Under the pieces are notes generated by a model. The model saw nothing but the letters and a program-made list of their open reading frames with translations. It did no database searches and was not told where the DNA came from. This document shows positions 24,837 through 32,886 of a stretch of DNA of 49,030 bases, piece by piece. This stretch comes from an archaeon GW2011_AR18 (GTDB taxonomy: Archaea > Nanobdellota > Nanobdellia > SCGC-AAA011-G17 > GW2011-AR18), in NCBI GenBank assembly GCA_000806155.1, contig JWKX01000005.1, positions 1 to 49,030 of the forward strand, in the 5' to 3' direction. Position 1 is the first letter of the stretch; each line of letters starts with the position of its first letter. The position numbers were made by a program, and so were the translations under genes.

Positions 24837-25459
24837 ACTTCGTAAAGAGAGCAACAGATGTATTAACAAAACCAACACAATACTTTAAGAATATACAGAA
24901 AGAACAAGGAGTAAAAAATGCATTTATCTATTATGCAGTATTCTCATTAATCTTTATAGTAGTAGTTTCAATAGTAGGATATTTTGCACAAGGATTATAT
25001 TTAAAATTCTATTCGATGATTGGTCTAGATTCAATAGCACAATTCACAAAAAATTCATATGCAACACAAAGTATGTTATTTATTTTTATTATGAACTTAA
25101 TTGCTTATCCTTTCATGTTAGGATTCAGTTTCTTATGGGCTGGAATATTACATGTATGGATATTAATATTTAATGGAAAACAAAGTTATTCTAAAACATA
25201 TCAATTATATGTTTATACAAGAACACCAAGATTTTTATTAGGATGGATACCATTCGTAAATTTCTTCATAGGAATATACAGTCTTATACTATTAATATAC
25301 GGAACAGTTGAAGTACATAAAATAAAATTCAGAACATCAGTATTAATGTATGTAATACCATATGTAATATGCTTAATACTTGGTGTATTATTACTTGTAG
25401 TAGCAGTAGCATTCCTAAAAACATTAACTGCATTAAACCTTCCAATGGGAGTACAATAA
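24833..25459 (+). CDS. Yip1-like membrane protein inserted in the ribosomal operon
   Basis: 208 aa with about five membrane helices. The N-terminus (ATDVLTKPTQYFKNIQKEQG) and the topology with a TRTPRFLLGWIPFVNF loop match the YIP1/DUF1282 family, small integral proteins tied in eukaryotes to membrane traffic and of unknown function in prokaryotes. Coupled to uL30 by an ATGA overlap and 1 bp before rpl15. The classical archaeal order is uL30-uL15-SecY, so this is an insertion. Being upstream of SecY, it might have a role in the membrane at the translocon, but that is a guess. Confidence 0.7.
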   Translation: MNFVKRATDVLTKPTQYFKNIQKEQGVKNAFIYYAVFSLIFIVVVSIVGYFAQGLYLKFYSMIGLDSIAQFTKNSYATQSMLFIFIMNLIAYPFMLGFSFLWAGILHVWILIFNGKQSYSKTYQLYVYTRTPRFLLGWIPFVNFFIGIYSLILLIYGTVEVHKIKFRTSVLMYVIPYVICLILGVLLLVVAVAFLKTLTALNLPMGVQ

Positions 25460-25460
25460 A

Positions 25461-25931
25461 ATGACAATAAATAAAAGAAACAAATATTCAAGAATGAGAG
25501 GGACATCATCACATGGATGGGGAGCAAAAAAGAAACACAGAGGGGCAGGACATAGAGGTGGAAAGGGAATGGCTGGATCAGGAAAGAGAGCAGACCAGAA
25601 GAAACCAACAATACTAAACCTATATGGAAATGATTATTATGGAAAGAAAGGATTCAGAAGACCTCAGAAAAAATTAGTACATATTAAAACACTAAACCTT
25701 GTTGACTTACAAAAAAACATTGATAAGTATGTAAAACAGAAACTTGTAACTAAAGAGGGAGATTTTTATGTTGTTGATTTAAGCAATCTAGGATATAATA
25801 AATTACTCGGAAGAGGGGAATTAAATCTAAAGCTTAAAGTAAGAGCAGATCATTATTCAGAGAGTGCAATCACAAAAATCGAAGAAAAAGGCGGTGTTGT
25901 TTTAAACAAGGAAGATGTCTCTGCTGACTAA
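25461..25931 (+). CDS. rpl15: Ribosomal protein uL15
   Basis: 156 aa. Gly-rich basic N-terminus RMRGTSSHGWGAKKKHRGAG then GHRGGKGMAGSGKRADQKKP; C-terminal globular part YNKLLGRGELNLKLKVRADH. The 3' end overlaps secY by 17 bp. Confidence 0.96.
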   Translation: MTINKRNKYSRMRGTSSHGWGAKKKHRGAGHRGGKGMAGSGKRADQKKPTILNLYGNDYYGKKGFRRPQKKLVHIKTLNLVDLQKNIDKYVKQKLVTKEGDFYVVDLSNLGYNKLLGRGELNLKLKVRADHYSESAITKIEEKGGVVLNKEDVSAD

Positions 25932-27306
25932 TATTTTATCATTCCTGCCACAGGTAAAAACCCCTGAGCAGAAAAATAGGCCATTCAAAGAAAAACTGAA
26001 ATGGACCTTGATAATACTTGTAGCATTCTTTATATTATCTGTAATACCATTATATGGTCTTGGAGAAAATGGATTAGCAAGATTTGAACAATTATCAATA
26101 ATTCTAGGAGCGAGCTTTGGTTCAATAATGTCATTAGGAATAGGACCAATAGTAACAGCTTCAATAGTACTACAATTATTATCAGGGTCAGGAATATTAA
26201 AATTAGATTTAACAACAAAAGAAGGAAAATCAAAGTTTCAAGGATTACAAAAAATAGCAGCAATATTCTTTATAATATTCGAGGCAGGAGTATATGTATT
26301 CATGGGAGGATTAGCTCCAAATCCTGCATTAGCAGGGACATCACAATATTTTACATTCCAGTTAATATTAATAGGACAACTAATAGTTGGAGGATTCTTA
26401 GTATTATTCATGGATGAAGTAATAAATAAATTCGGATTTGGATCAGGAATAAGCTTGTTCATCGCTGGAGGGGTAGCTTCAGAAGTAGTAGTCAGAGCAT
26501 TTAGTCCACTAAACAGCATAGGGCAGTTAGCATTCGGATCAGGACAACCACCAGTAGGAGCATTCTTAGTATTCTTTACATCACTATTAAGCGGAGCACC
26601 TAAAGAGGCATTAATCGCAATAGCAGCAATAATAGCAACAGTATTAGTATTTGTAATATCAGTATATGCACAAGCAATGAAAGTAGAGATACCACTAAGC
26701 TTTGGAAGAGTGAGAGGATTCGGAGTGAGATGGCCGTTAAATTTTTTGTATACAAGCAACATTCCTGTAATCCTAATATCAGCATTATTGGCTAATATAC
26801 AATTAGGAAGCGGATTATTACAGAACTGGGGATTAATATCATCAACAGGAGCTACAGAATTAAACACATGGTTAAGCGGACCACAATTGGTAACAAACAT
26901 ATTAACAGGATCATTCGTGTATTTAGATTTAATAAGAGCATTAGTATACATAGCTATATTGGCATTAGGATCAGTTATTTTTTCAATATTCTGGGTACAG
27001 ACAGCTGGAATGGATGCAGCAAGTCAGGCAAAACAGATAAGAGCATCTGGCCTAAGCATTGCAGGATTCAGAACTGATGAGAGAATATTAGAGAAAGTAT
27101 TACAAAGATATATATTCCCTTTAACAATAATGGGAGGATTATTCATAGGAATAATTGCTGCAACTGCAGATTTATTAGGGGCATTATCAAGAGGAACAGG
27201 AATATTATTAGCAGTAATGATAATCTACAAATTATATGAGGATATAGCAAAACACCACATGATGGACATGCATCCAGCAATGAAGAAAATGATGGGTGGA
27301 AGTTAA
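25915..27306 (+). CDS. secY: Preprotein translocase subunit SecY
   Basis: 463 aa, the pore of the Sec61/SecYEG channel. About ten membrane helices. Landmarks: plug/TM2 region GIGPIVTASIVLQLLSGSG, cytosolic loop FWVQTAGMDAASQAKQIRASGL, and FRTDERILEKVLQRYI before TM9. Archaeal-type N-terminus (LPQVKTPEQKNRPFKEKLKW). It closes the contiguous superoperon; a separate promoter for the next gene starts right at its stop. Confidence 0.97.
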   Translation: MSLLTNILSFLPQVKTPEQKNRPFKEKLKWTLIILVAFFILSVIPLYGLGENGLARFEQLSIILGASFGSIMSLGIGPIVTASIVLQLLSGSGILKLDLTTKEGKSKFQGLQKIAAIFFIIFEAGVYVFMGGLAPNPALAGTSQYFTFQLILIGQLIVGGFLVLFMDEVINKFGFGSGISLFIAGGVASEVVVRAFSPLNSIGQLAFGSGQPPVGAFLVFFTSLLSGAPKEALIAIAAIIATVLVFVISVYAQAMKVEIPLSFGRVRGFGVRWPLNFLYTSNIPVILISALLANIQLGSGLLQNWGLISSTGATELNTWLSGPQLVTNILTGSFVYLDLIRALVYIAILALGSVIFSIFWVQTAGMDAASQAKQIRASGLSIAGFRTDERILEKVLQRYIFPLTIMGGLFIGIIAATADLLGALSRGTGILLAVMIIYKLYEDIAKHHMMDMHPAMKKMMGGS

Positions 27307-27336
27307 GCTTTTAAACCTTATTATATTGTTAATTTT
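27303..27336 (+). promoter_or_regulatory. Promoter of DGR target 2
   Basis: TTAAGCTTTTAAAC at 27303-27316 overlaps the secY stop codon. Its first base is 34 bp before the ATG at 27337, the same spacing as in DGR target 1, and 30 of 37 positions match up to and including the ATG. A leaderless mRNA is predicted. Confidence 0.65.
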
Positions 27337-28029
27337 ATGAGAATATTAGATACTAATCAATTTGAAGTCGGATATGTATTTGAATCAGAGGATATTAAAC
27401 AAGTTATTACAGATGAATATGTTGAGTTTCTAAAAAAAGCAGGATATGTTAATTTAGCTGAGAAACCAAGATTATTTGTAGCAAGAGAATTATTAAGACT
27501 AGATGAAGAAGTTGAGAGAGTATCAAAAGATTTAGGTACTGATGATGAAAGAAGAATTTTTGGAATAAACCAAGAAAATGCAAGAGAACTTGTAAATAGA
27601 TTAGATGGGAATTTATTACCAAATGGATTCATGAGAAGATTGGTTATACCAAAAATAGAATATCTAGCAGGACAAGGAATAAAACAGGCAAAAATTACTT
27701 ATAATGAAATGGAAGAAATAGGAGAATTTTTAACTGATAGAATCATAAATAGGTCACAAGTAAGAATTGGAAATGAAGGAAAAATGTTAACACTACCAGA
27801 AGGATATAAAAGATTCGATAAAGTAAATGATTTTGGATACCCAACAACTTTTACTAGTGAAGGAAGACATGGATACTATGGTCCTACTCAAGATGAAAAT
27901 ATTGTCACTCGTAACGGGGACTCCGCATTGAGCCTTAGTCTTAGTGGGATTCCTCCGTGTACTAGTCGTATGATTGGTGTACGTTACGCAAAATTCTTCA
28001 AAGAAGACAGAGAATTAAAAAGAAAATAA
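27337..28029 (+). CDS. DGR target 2: C-type-lectin-like variable protein
   Basis: 230 aa, no signal or membrane segment. Residues 190-218 (27904-27990) form the variable segment: VTRNGDSALSLSL, P, then IGVRYA, matching the C-terminal CLec pattern of DGR variable proteins (R..GS-like start, G[FV]R end). The segment aligns gap-free with that of the gene at 10119 while the rest of the two proteins differs. An N-terminal part rich in helices (EYVEFLKKAGYV, ENARELVNRLDG) may be an oligomerisation or partner domain. It sits between secY and hicBA, where adk often lies in archaea. Inference: cytoplasmic or intracellularly retained binder whose ligand is retargeted by a retroelement encoded elsewhere. 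Confidence 0.75.
   Translation: MRILDTNQFEVGYVFESEDIKQVITDEYVEFLKKAGYVNLAEKPRLFVARELLRLDEEVERVSKDLGTDDERRIFGINQENARELVNRLDGNLLPNGFMRRLVIPKIEYLAGQGIKQAKITYNEMEEIGEFLTDRIINRSQVRIGNEGKMLTLPEGYKRFDKVNDFGYPTTFTSEGRHGYYGPTQDENIVTRNGDSALSLSLSGIPPCTSRMIGVRYAKFFKEDRELKRK
27904..27990 (+). repeat. DGR variable repeat 2 (VR2)
   Basis: 87 bp, about 51% GC, aligned with VR1 (10656-10742) without gaps. Uses CGT, GGG, TCC and CTT codons uncommon in the surrounding genes. Several remaining C/T differences at third positions suggest that VR1 and VR2 may copy two slightly different templates, or one template that has drifted. Homology stops near both ends, as expected for a retrohoming tract. Confidence 0.72.
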
Positions 28030-28030
28030 A

Positions 28031-28258
28031 TTATAATAATTTAATCAAATCTTCTAAACTTAAACCAGCCTGATTCATAATACTCTTTAAAGTTCCCTTA
28101 GCAAGTTCATCATGCAAAGGAACAGGAATTGTAATCTTGCTATTATATAATTGTTTAACTAATATAGCATGACTTCCATGTGTTCTAATATGTATAAAAC
28201 CTATTTTATGAAGAATTTTAACAATATCTTTACCTGATACTATTGGAAGCTTTGGCAT
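28031..28258 (-). CDS. hicA: HicA-family mRNA interferase toxin
   Basis: 75 aa. HicA toxins cleave mRNA using a dsRBD-like fold. The family pattern is clear: GKDIVKILHKIGF, then RTHGSHAILVK with the catalytic His at about 30, and KGTLKSIMNQAGLSLEDLI. It lies downstream of hicB with a 29-bp overlap, so antitoxin is made first. Its stop lies 1 bp from the convergent end of DGR target 2. Confidence 0.88.
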   Translation of the reverse strand: MPKLPIVSGKDIVKILHKIGFIHIRTHGSHAILVKQLYNSKITIPVPLHDELAKGTLKSIMNQAGLSLEDLIKLL

Positions 28259-28532
28259 TTTTAGTCACCTCAATAACAGAGAATAATGGAGGTTCTCCGC
28301 TATATAATTCATCAAACTTTTCTGGCTGTTCCTCTAGATAAAGTTCAATAGCTTCCTTAATATTATTGATTGCTTCTTCTGTAGATTTTCCCTGACTAGC
28401 TATATTTAGGCTAGGACAATTTGCAACAAAAATCAGCTTATTGTCACTAAGCTTCTCTTTTTTTATTACAATTTCTACAAAATATTTCTTATCTTTCATA
28501 GATAAATAATATTCTTTAAAGCTATTAAACAT
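28230..28532 (-). CDS. hicB: HicB-family antitoxin
   Basis: 100 aa, or 89 aa if the ATG at 28499 is used (MKDKKYFVEIVIKKE, which is where the conserved domain starts). Partial RNase-H-like HicB fold: FVANCPSLNIASQGKSTEEAINNIKEAIELYLEE. There is no C-terminal DNA-binding domain, so autoregulation would need another factor. Neutralises the HicA encoded by the next gene. Confidence 0.85.
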   Translation of the reverse strand: MFNSFKEYYLSMKDKKYFVEIVIKKEKLSDNKLIFVANCPSLNIASQGKSTEEAINNIKEAIELYLEEQPEKFDELYSGEPPLFSVIEVTKNAKASNSIR

Positions 28533-28571
28533 TTTGATTTATTATAGAATCTAGAATTCATAAGTCTTACT

Positions 28572-28603
28572 TGAAAATTTCTGAAAGATTTACAAAAAGT
28601 TCG
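28572..28603 (+). repeat. Dispersed intergenic motif, copy 3
   Basis: TTTCTGAAAGATTTACAAAA at 28579-28598, with a further A/T-rich GTTCGTAAAATT. It lies between the 3' end of the DUF2283 gene and the start of hicB, both on the minus strand. Confidence 0.5.
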
Positions 28604-28608
28604 TAAAA

Positions 28609-28845
28609 TTATATTAAACTCATCTCAATCTTGATAGGAAGTTTAAATTCTATAATCTCATTAATTCCTTTAGCTCTCTTTTTAAAGTTTAAAATCCCAA
28701 CACTCTTAACTTCCTGAGTTTTTTCATCTTTTCTTATAAAAATTCCCGGTTTAATTTCAATAGATATTGAATCTGAAGGTGTACCTACTGAAATCTCCAA
28801 AAAATCACTTTCTTCATCCAAATAAACTCTCATTTCTTCTTTCAT
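28609..28845 (-). CDS. DUF2283 protein (antitoxin-like)
   Basis: 78 aa. MRVYLDEESDFLEISVGTPS at the start, then GIFIRKDEKTQEVKSVGILN, is the DUF2283 pattern (short beta-rich proteins with an initial YDEEADVLYI-like strand). Such proteins commonly sit beside DUF4258 or BECR-type toxins and are thought to be antitoxins, though often seen alone. It lies 76 bp upstream of hicBA on the same strand. Two further DUF2283 genes are at 46926 and 47300. Confidence 0.75.
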   Translation of the reverse strand: MKEEMRVYLDEESDFLEISVGTPSDSISIEIKPGIFIRKDEKTQEVKSVGILNFKKRAKGINEIIEFKLPIKIEMSLI

Positions 28846-28888
28846 TTTAGTTTACCAATATGGTAAGATGTTATTATATATCCTTAGC

Positions 28889-28931
28889 CGTTTAAATATT
28901 TAATTGAAATTCTGAAAGATCTACTTATTTA
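28889..28931 (+). promoter_or_regulatory. Promoter of the EMC3-like gene with a partial dispersed motif
   Basis: CGTTTAAATATTTAA (about 28889-28903) is a TATA box about 35 bp before the ATG at 28932. TTCTGAAAGATCTAC (28910-28924) matches the 5' half of the dispersed motif and lies where transcription would start. Confidence 0.5.
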
Positions 28932-29504
28932 ATGAACAAAAAGACATTTAAACCAAAGTATTTTCGATATATTATGAAAAAAGTATTCTTAGTATTGATA
29001 GGAGTAATGTTATTTGGAATATTCTTCAATGCATTATGGGATAAAGCACCAATAGTAAAGACAATAGTACACGGAGCATTAGACCCTACACTTGGAGCAT
29101 TATTAAACCTTAATATCGCAATTGGGTATGTAGTAATAATCGCTGTATTACAGTTCTTATTAACACTCATACAAAAATATACAACAGACCAGGAAGCATT
29201 GAAAAAAATAAGAGATGATCAGAAAGCAATGCAGATAGAACTAAAAAAATATGCACCAAATGATCCAAAAGCAATAGAGATGCACAAACAACAACTGGCT
29301 GATATACCTAAAAACTTTGAACTAGCATTAAAACCAATAATCTATACAGCATTACCAATAATATTATTATTCAGATGGTTCGCTGACACTTTTAAAGCAT
29401 TAAATGACCCTAAGTTCTTTGGATTAATGGGATGGTTTGGGACATATTTTGTATTATCAATAATATTCAGCATAATATTCAGAAAAATACTAAAAGTACA
29501 TTAA
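28932..29504 (+). CDS. EMC3/TMCO1-type membrane insertase (DUF106)
   Basis: 190 aa. Archaeal DUF106 proteins belong to the Oxa1/YidC superfamily with EMC3, TMCO1 and GET1, and insert membrane proteins cotranslationally. Three membrane segments (about 18-37, 57-80, 134-152, with a further one near 165-183) flank a charged coiled coil (about 85-130, DDQKAMQIELKKYAPNDPKA), as in the family. It normally follows secY and adk; here adk is replaced by DGR target 2, hicBA and DUF2283. Initiation at 28932 or at the in-frame ATG at 28974. Confidence 0.87.
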   Translation: MNKKTFKPKYFRYIMKKVFLVLIGVMLFGIFFNALWDKAPIVKTIVHGALDPTLGALLNLNIAIGYVVIIAVLQFLLTLIQKYTTDQEALKKIRDDQKAMQIELKKYAPNDPKAIEMHKQQLADIPKNFELALKPIIYTALPIILLFRWFADTFKALNDPKFFGLMGWFGTYFVLSIIFSIIFRKILKVH

Positions 29505-29570
29505 AAGGTTAAAAAGAAAGCTTCTTAAATACTAGGTTTTATCCACATTCTACGAATAGGAGCAATAAGA

Positions 29571-29846
29571 ATGACAAGTCCAGGATTAAGATCAAGAACT
29601 TTCAGAAGAGTATTTGTAAAAGCACCAGGTGGTGTAAGAATACATTATAGAAAGAGAAAACCACAAAAATTAACATGCAAAAGTTGTGGAGATGTATTAA
29701 AGGGAGTAGCACATGGAATTGCATCACAGATAAAGAAATTAAGCAAGTCACAGAGAGTTCCTTCAAGAAAGTATGGCGGACATTTATGCAGTAAATGCTC
29801 AAGAAAAGAACTAGTCAAGAGAGCGGAGATGATGAGAAATGGTTAA
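29571..29846 (+). CDS. rpl34e: Ribosomal protein eL34
   Basis: 91 aa, archaeal/eukaryal only. PGLRSRTFRRVFVKAPGG start; zinc site from CKSC and CSKC. Normally followed by cmk and eL14; cmk is missing here and eL14 follows with an 8-bp overlap. Confidence 0.95.
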   Translation: MTSPGLRSRTFRRVFVKAPGGVRIHYRKRKPQKLTCKSCGDVLKGVAHGIASQIKKLSKSQRVPSRKYGGHLCSKCSRKELVKRAEMMRNG

Positions 29847-30183
29847 AATCGGAGATGTAGTAATGAAGATAGCAGGAAGAGATGCTGGAAGAGTAGGAAT
29901 AGTAACAGAGGATCTAGGGAAAGGATTTTTCATGGTTGATGGAGATACAAGAAAGAAAAAAGTAAATGTAAAACATATAGAATTCTTAGGAAAAGAAGTA
30001 AGAGTAGGAAAAGGTTCAACAAGTGAAGAACTAAGAAAAGAAATAAATAACTTAGGATTCAAAGTAAACAAACATGGACAACCAAGAGTTAAGAAAGAAT
30101 TACACCAGAAACCTGCTATATTACCAAAAGCTAAAACTGTTGAAAAACCTAAGAAAGAAGCTAAGAAAAAAGAAAGCAAATGA
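29839..30183 (+). CDS. rpl14e: Ribosomal protein eL14
   Basis: 114 aa. KOW/SH3 domain with the eL14 pattern KIGDVVMKIAGRDAGRVGIV and VNVKHIEFLGK. Residues after about 65 form a Lys-rich tail that is longer than in most archaeal eL14. Overlaps the small zinc-ribbon gene by 4 bp. Confidence 0.85.
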   Translation: MVKIGDVVMKIAGRDAGRVGIVTEDLGKGFFMVDGDTRKKKVNVKHIEFLGKEVRVGKGSTSEELRKEINNLGFKVNKHGQPRVKKELHQKPAILPKAKTVEKPKKEAKKKESK

Positions 30184-30299
30184 ATAGGACAATAAAGTGT
30201 AGTGTTTGTGATAGCAACTCTAATTTTATAGAAGAAAAAAATAATACCTATGTATATTGCTGTGAAAACTGCGGGACATTTGATGTAGTAGAAAAATGA
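30180..30299 (+). CDS. Zinc-ribbon miniprotein, 39 aa
   Basis: ATG at 30180 overlaps the eL14 stop (ATGA), and its own stop overlaps the prefoldin start (ATGA). The 39-residue chain has two CxxC pairs (KCSVCDS and CENCGTF) about 20 residues apart, a complete rubredoxin-like zinc ribbon. The coupled position on both sides is good evidence that it is translated. Possibly a ribosome-associated or transcription-related ribbon; function unknown. Confidence 0.75.
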   Translation: MNRTIKCSVCDSNSNFIEEKNNTYVYCCENCGTFDVVEK

Positions 30300-30703
30300 A
30301 CGAACAAAAAATCAAAGAAAAATATTATGAATACCAGATGACAGTAAATCAGATACAACAATTACAACAGAACATCACTAATCTAGAGAAACATATAACT
30401 GAATTAAATAAGATAGATGATAATATAGAGACAATAACAAAAGTTGAGTTAAACCAGGAAACATTAATACCAATGGGAAATGGATTGTTTATTAGAGGAA
30501 CAATAAAAGATACTTCTAAGTTCATAATGAATGTAGGATCGGGAGTGTGTGTAGAGAAAACAGTTGATGAGGCAAGAGAGACAGTAAAAAAACAGTTAAC
30601 TGAAGTAAGTTCATTAACAGATCATATGAAAGTACAGGTAGAAGAATTAATGGTGACAATACAGGAATTACAAGAACAGATAGAGAAGATGAAACCTGAA
30701 TAA
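30296..30703 (+). CDS. pfdA: Prefoldin subunit alpha
   Basis: 135 aa. Prefoldin captures unfolded proteins and passes them to the thermosome. Coiled-coil helices at both ends (about 5-45 and 90-133), separated by the beta hairpins of the alpha subunit: LIPMGNGLFIRGTI and FIMNVGSGVCVEKT (alpha class has two hairpins). Follows ribosomal genes, a common archaeal arrangement. Confidence 0.92.
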   Translation: MNEQKIKEKYYEYQMTVNQIQQLQQNITNLEKHITELNKIDDNIETITKVELNQETLIPMGNGLFIRGTIKDTSKFIMNVGSGVCVEKTVDEARETVKKQLTEVSSLTDHMKVQVEELMVTIQELQEQIEKMKPE

Positions 30704-30749
30704 TCCTAATTTAGAAAAGTATAAATTTAATAAATATTATCTTATTTGA

Positions 30750-30881
30750 ATGATTAATACAAAACTTTCAGATCCTATAAAAATACTTGAGAGTATAGCA
30801 AAAACTGGGAGAAAAAATAAAAAAATAGATTTTGAATCTTATGAAAAAGAACTTGAAGAGGGATGGAAAAAATCTGAATAA
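30750..30881 (+). CDS. Small charged protein, 43 aa
   Basis: ATG at 30750, TAA at 30879-30881. Reads MINTKLSDPIKILESIAKTG, then a basic stretch and FESYEKELEEGWKKSE. Amphipathic helices and composition resemble short antitoxins, but no toxin is adjacent. A TATA-like TATAAATTTAATAAA (about 30720-30734) is 20-30 bp upstream. Confidence 0.45.
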   Translation: MINTKLSDPIKILESIAKTGRKNKKIDFESYEKELEEGWKKSE

Positions 30882-30950
30882 TCATTATCAGCTATACACA
30901 AAAATTTTAAACCAAAAGATATATATATATATTTATTATTAAAACTCATT

Positions 30951-32822
30951 ATGCAAAAAGAGTGGGTCATAGGAGTTTCTATAGGATTAATGTTTGTTCT
31001 ATCAATAATAGTATTTAGTCATACTTCTGAAGCAAATAGTTATACTGGAAATTTTGTAATGCCTAGATTATGTTCTGGCGGACCAAACCAACAAGGAACA
31101 TGTCCTCAAGGTCAATTATGTAATGCTGCAAGAAATGGATTATGTAAAAAGGCATTAGAACCAGGAAAAGCACAACAACCTGAGAAAAAAGTAAAATATG
31201 GATTAAATAGTATGAGTCCATTTACTGCTGATGATTTATTTAGATCTGGAGATAGAGAAGAATTATTAATCGGAACACAATTAAATTCTTCAAATGCTTT
31301 TGGGAATACTTTACAAGATAATCAAGTAGATGGATTGTTAGATACAACATTAAAGATTAACAATAATAATTATAGATTCCATGAAGAAATATTATTAAGT
31401 AGTGGGTTTTATAATGGTTCAACTGTAGAGACTGGTTTAACTTTTGACAGAAGCGAAGAATGGAAAGAAAGAGCATTTGTACAAATTCCTGCAAACTCTT
31501 TTGGATACAGATTCAAGTTTGATGAACCATTGAGAAGTGGAGAATATTTATCAGATGCTTATTATACTAATCCGATCATTCTGCCATTTTTAGGAAAATT
31601 TTTGAAAATAAAAAGAACTGATGCGGATTCCATAAATACAAATCTAGTTGAAAAACAAGTTCTGAATGCAGGAAACGGTGCTGTAGTATATATTAATGGC
31701 ATAAGAACTGTAGTAACACTAAGAGGAACCTCAGGAAGTCATGCTGATATTCAGATGCAAGTTAGTGGAAGAAATCCAATACAAAGACTTACTATTGATC
31801 AGCGTACTGAAAAAACATTTGTTTTCCCTAGTATAAATATTACAGTATGGGTTGAGAATATTATAGATCAAGATGGAACAAGAAATGACCAAGTGACATT
31901 GTACATAGGCACAGATAAAACTCAAATATATCATTCAGGAGATCCATTCATAGGAGAAGACTCTTTAGATCCAATATATACATGGAATCTTAAAAATTTA
32001 AACACACCAAATCCAACAATGGAAGTTAAAAATGCAGTATCCATAAATAATTGGGATGAGACAGAAAATCCATTAGTAAAACATGCATTATATCCTGGAG
32101 ATTATTTATGCTTACCAAATAATTATGCATGTTTAATATTTGAAAAAATAAATCAAGAAGATAAAGACTTCCAGAAATATACAATAAAAACAGATGTAGT
32201 AAGAACATTGTCAGATGAGAATAATGATCGAAGTAAAAGACAAACAAGAGTTATAGAATTCAAAGCTGTGGGGAAAAGAGATGAAGGACTATTTGCTGCT
32301 GGATTATATACTGATAGTATATTAATAACAGTAAATAATTCTGGATTAAGATTATACAGAAAAGAACTTGGAAGTGAATATTTACCATTTAACTCTATAT
32401 CAACAACAAGAGCTTCATTTAATTTACAACATTTTGATAGTTCAGTGCTTGTAGATGTTGCTTGGTCAAAATTAACAGGTAAAGGAAATATAACTTTAAT
32501 GAGTAGCGGCAATACTAATCCAAGTACAGATGGAAGTGTAACAATATATTTTGAAAATTCTACGCAAGGAATAACATATTTAGGACATAGTGATTCAGAT
32601 AGAGTAAACGCTAATGATATAAGATATAATAATTTAGGAACATTATTTGACATCTCAGGAAAAGAAGAAAATCTAAGAACGAAAAATGGGGCAATAATAT
32701 CTGATCCTAAATTTAACTCTAAATCAGACCAGTTCATGATTTCAATACCAAGAAATGTAAACAATTATAGAGCATACTTAAGAGTAGCAAGACCTAGAGA
32801 TTCATTACCTATTACAACATAA
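30951..32822 (+). CDS. Secreted S-layer-like surface protein, 623 aa
   Basis: N-terminal hydrophobic segment (about 6-24) after a short charged start acts as signal peptide or anchor. Then a Cys-containing stretch CSGGPNQQGTCPQGQLCNAA (41-60), a long beta-rich region with many N-x-S/T sites, and the FLGKFLKI-type element also seen in archaeal S-layer proteins. No C-terminal membrane helix. A TATA-rich repeat (TATATATATATAT near 30920) precedes the gene, which could support strong expression. S-layer identity is inferred from composition, size and weak motif resemblance; other secreted beta-sandwich proteins are possible. Confidence 0.6.
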   Translation: MQKEWVIGVSIGLMFVLSIIVFSHTSEANSYTGNFVMPRLCSGGPNQQGTCPQGQLCNAARNGLCKKALEPGKAQQPEKKVKYGLNSMSPFTADDLFRSGDREELLIGTQLNSSNAFGNTLQDNQVDGLLDTTLKINNNNYRFHEEILLSSGFYNGSTVETGLTFDRSEEWKERAFVQIPANSFGYRFKFDEPLRSGEYLSDAYYTNPIILPFLGKFLKIKRTDADSINTNLVEKQVLNAGNGAVVYINGIRTVVTLRGTSGSHADIQMQVSGRNPIQRLTIDQRTEKTFVFPSINITVWVENIIDQDGTRNDQVTLYIGTDKTQIYHSGDPFIGEDSLDPIYTWNLKNLNTPNPTMEVKNAVSINNWDETENPLVKHALYPGDYLCLPNNYACLIFEKINQEDKDFQKYTIKTDVVRTLSDENNDRSKRQTRVIEFKAVGKRDEGLFAAGLYTDSILITVNNSGLRLYRKELGSEYLPFNSISTTRASFNLQHFDSSVLVDVAWSKLTGKGNITLMSSGNTNPSTDGSVTIYFENSTQGITYLGHSDSDRVNANDIRYNNLGTLFDISGKEENLRTKNGAIISDPKFNSKSDQFMISIPRNVNNYRAYLRVARPRDSLPITT

Positions 32823-32886
32823 GTAATATTTTTTATTTATATTAAACTATAACAATCATTTTAAACAATAAAACATAACACTATCT

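Noticed and set aside
30915-30940. TA-repeat as a CRISPR or mobile element edge
   Set aside because: A simple TATATATA tract with no repeat units, spacers or target duplications; it fits an extended TATA region for the surface-protein gene.
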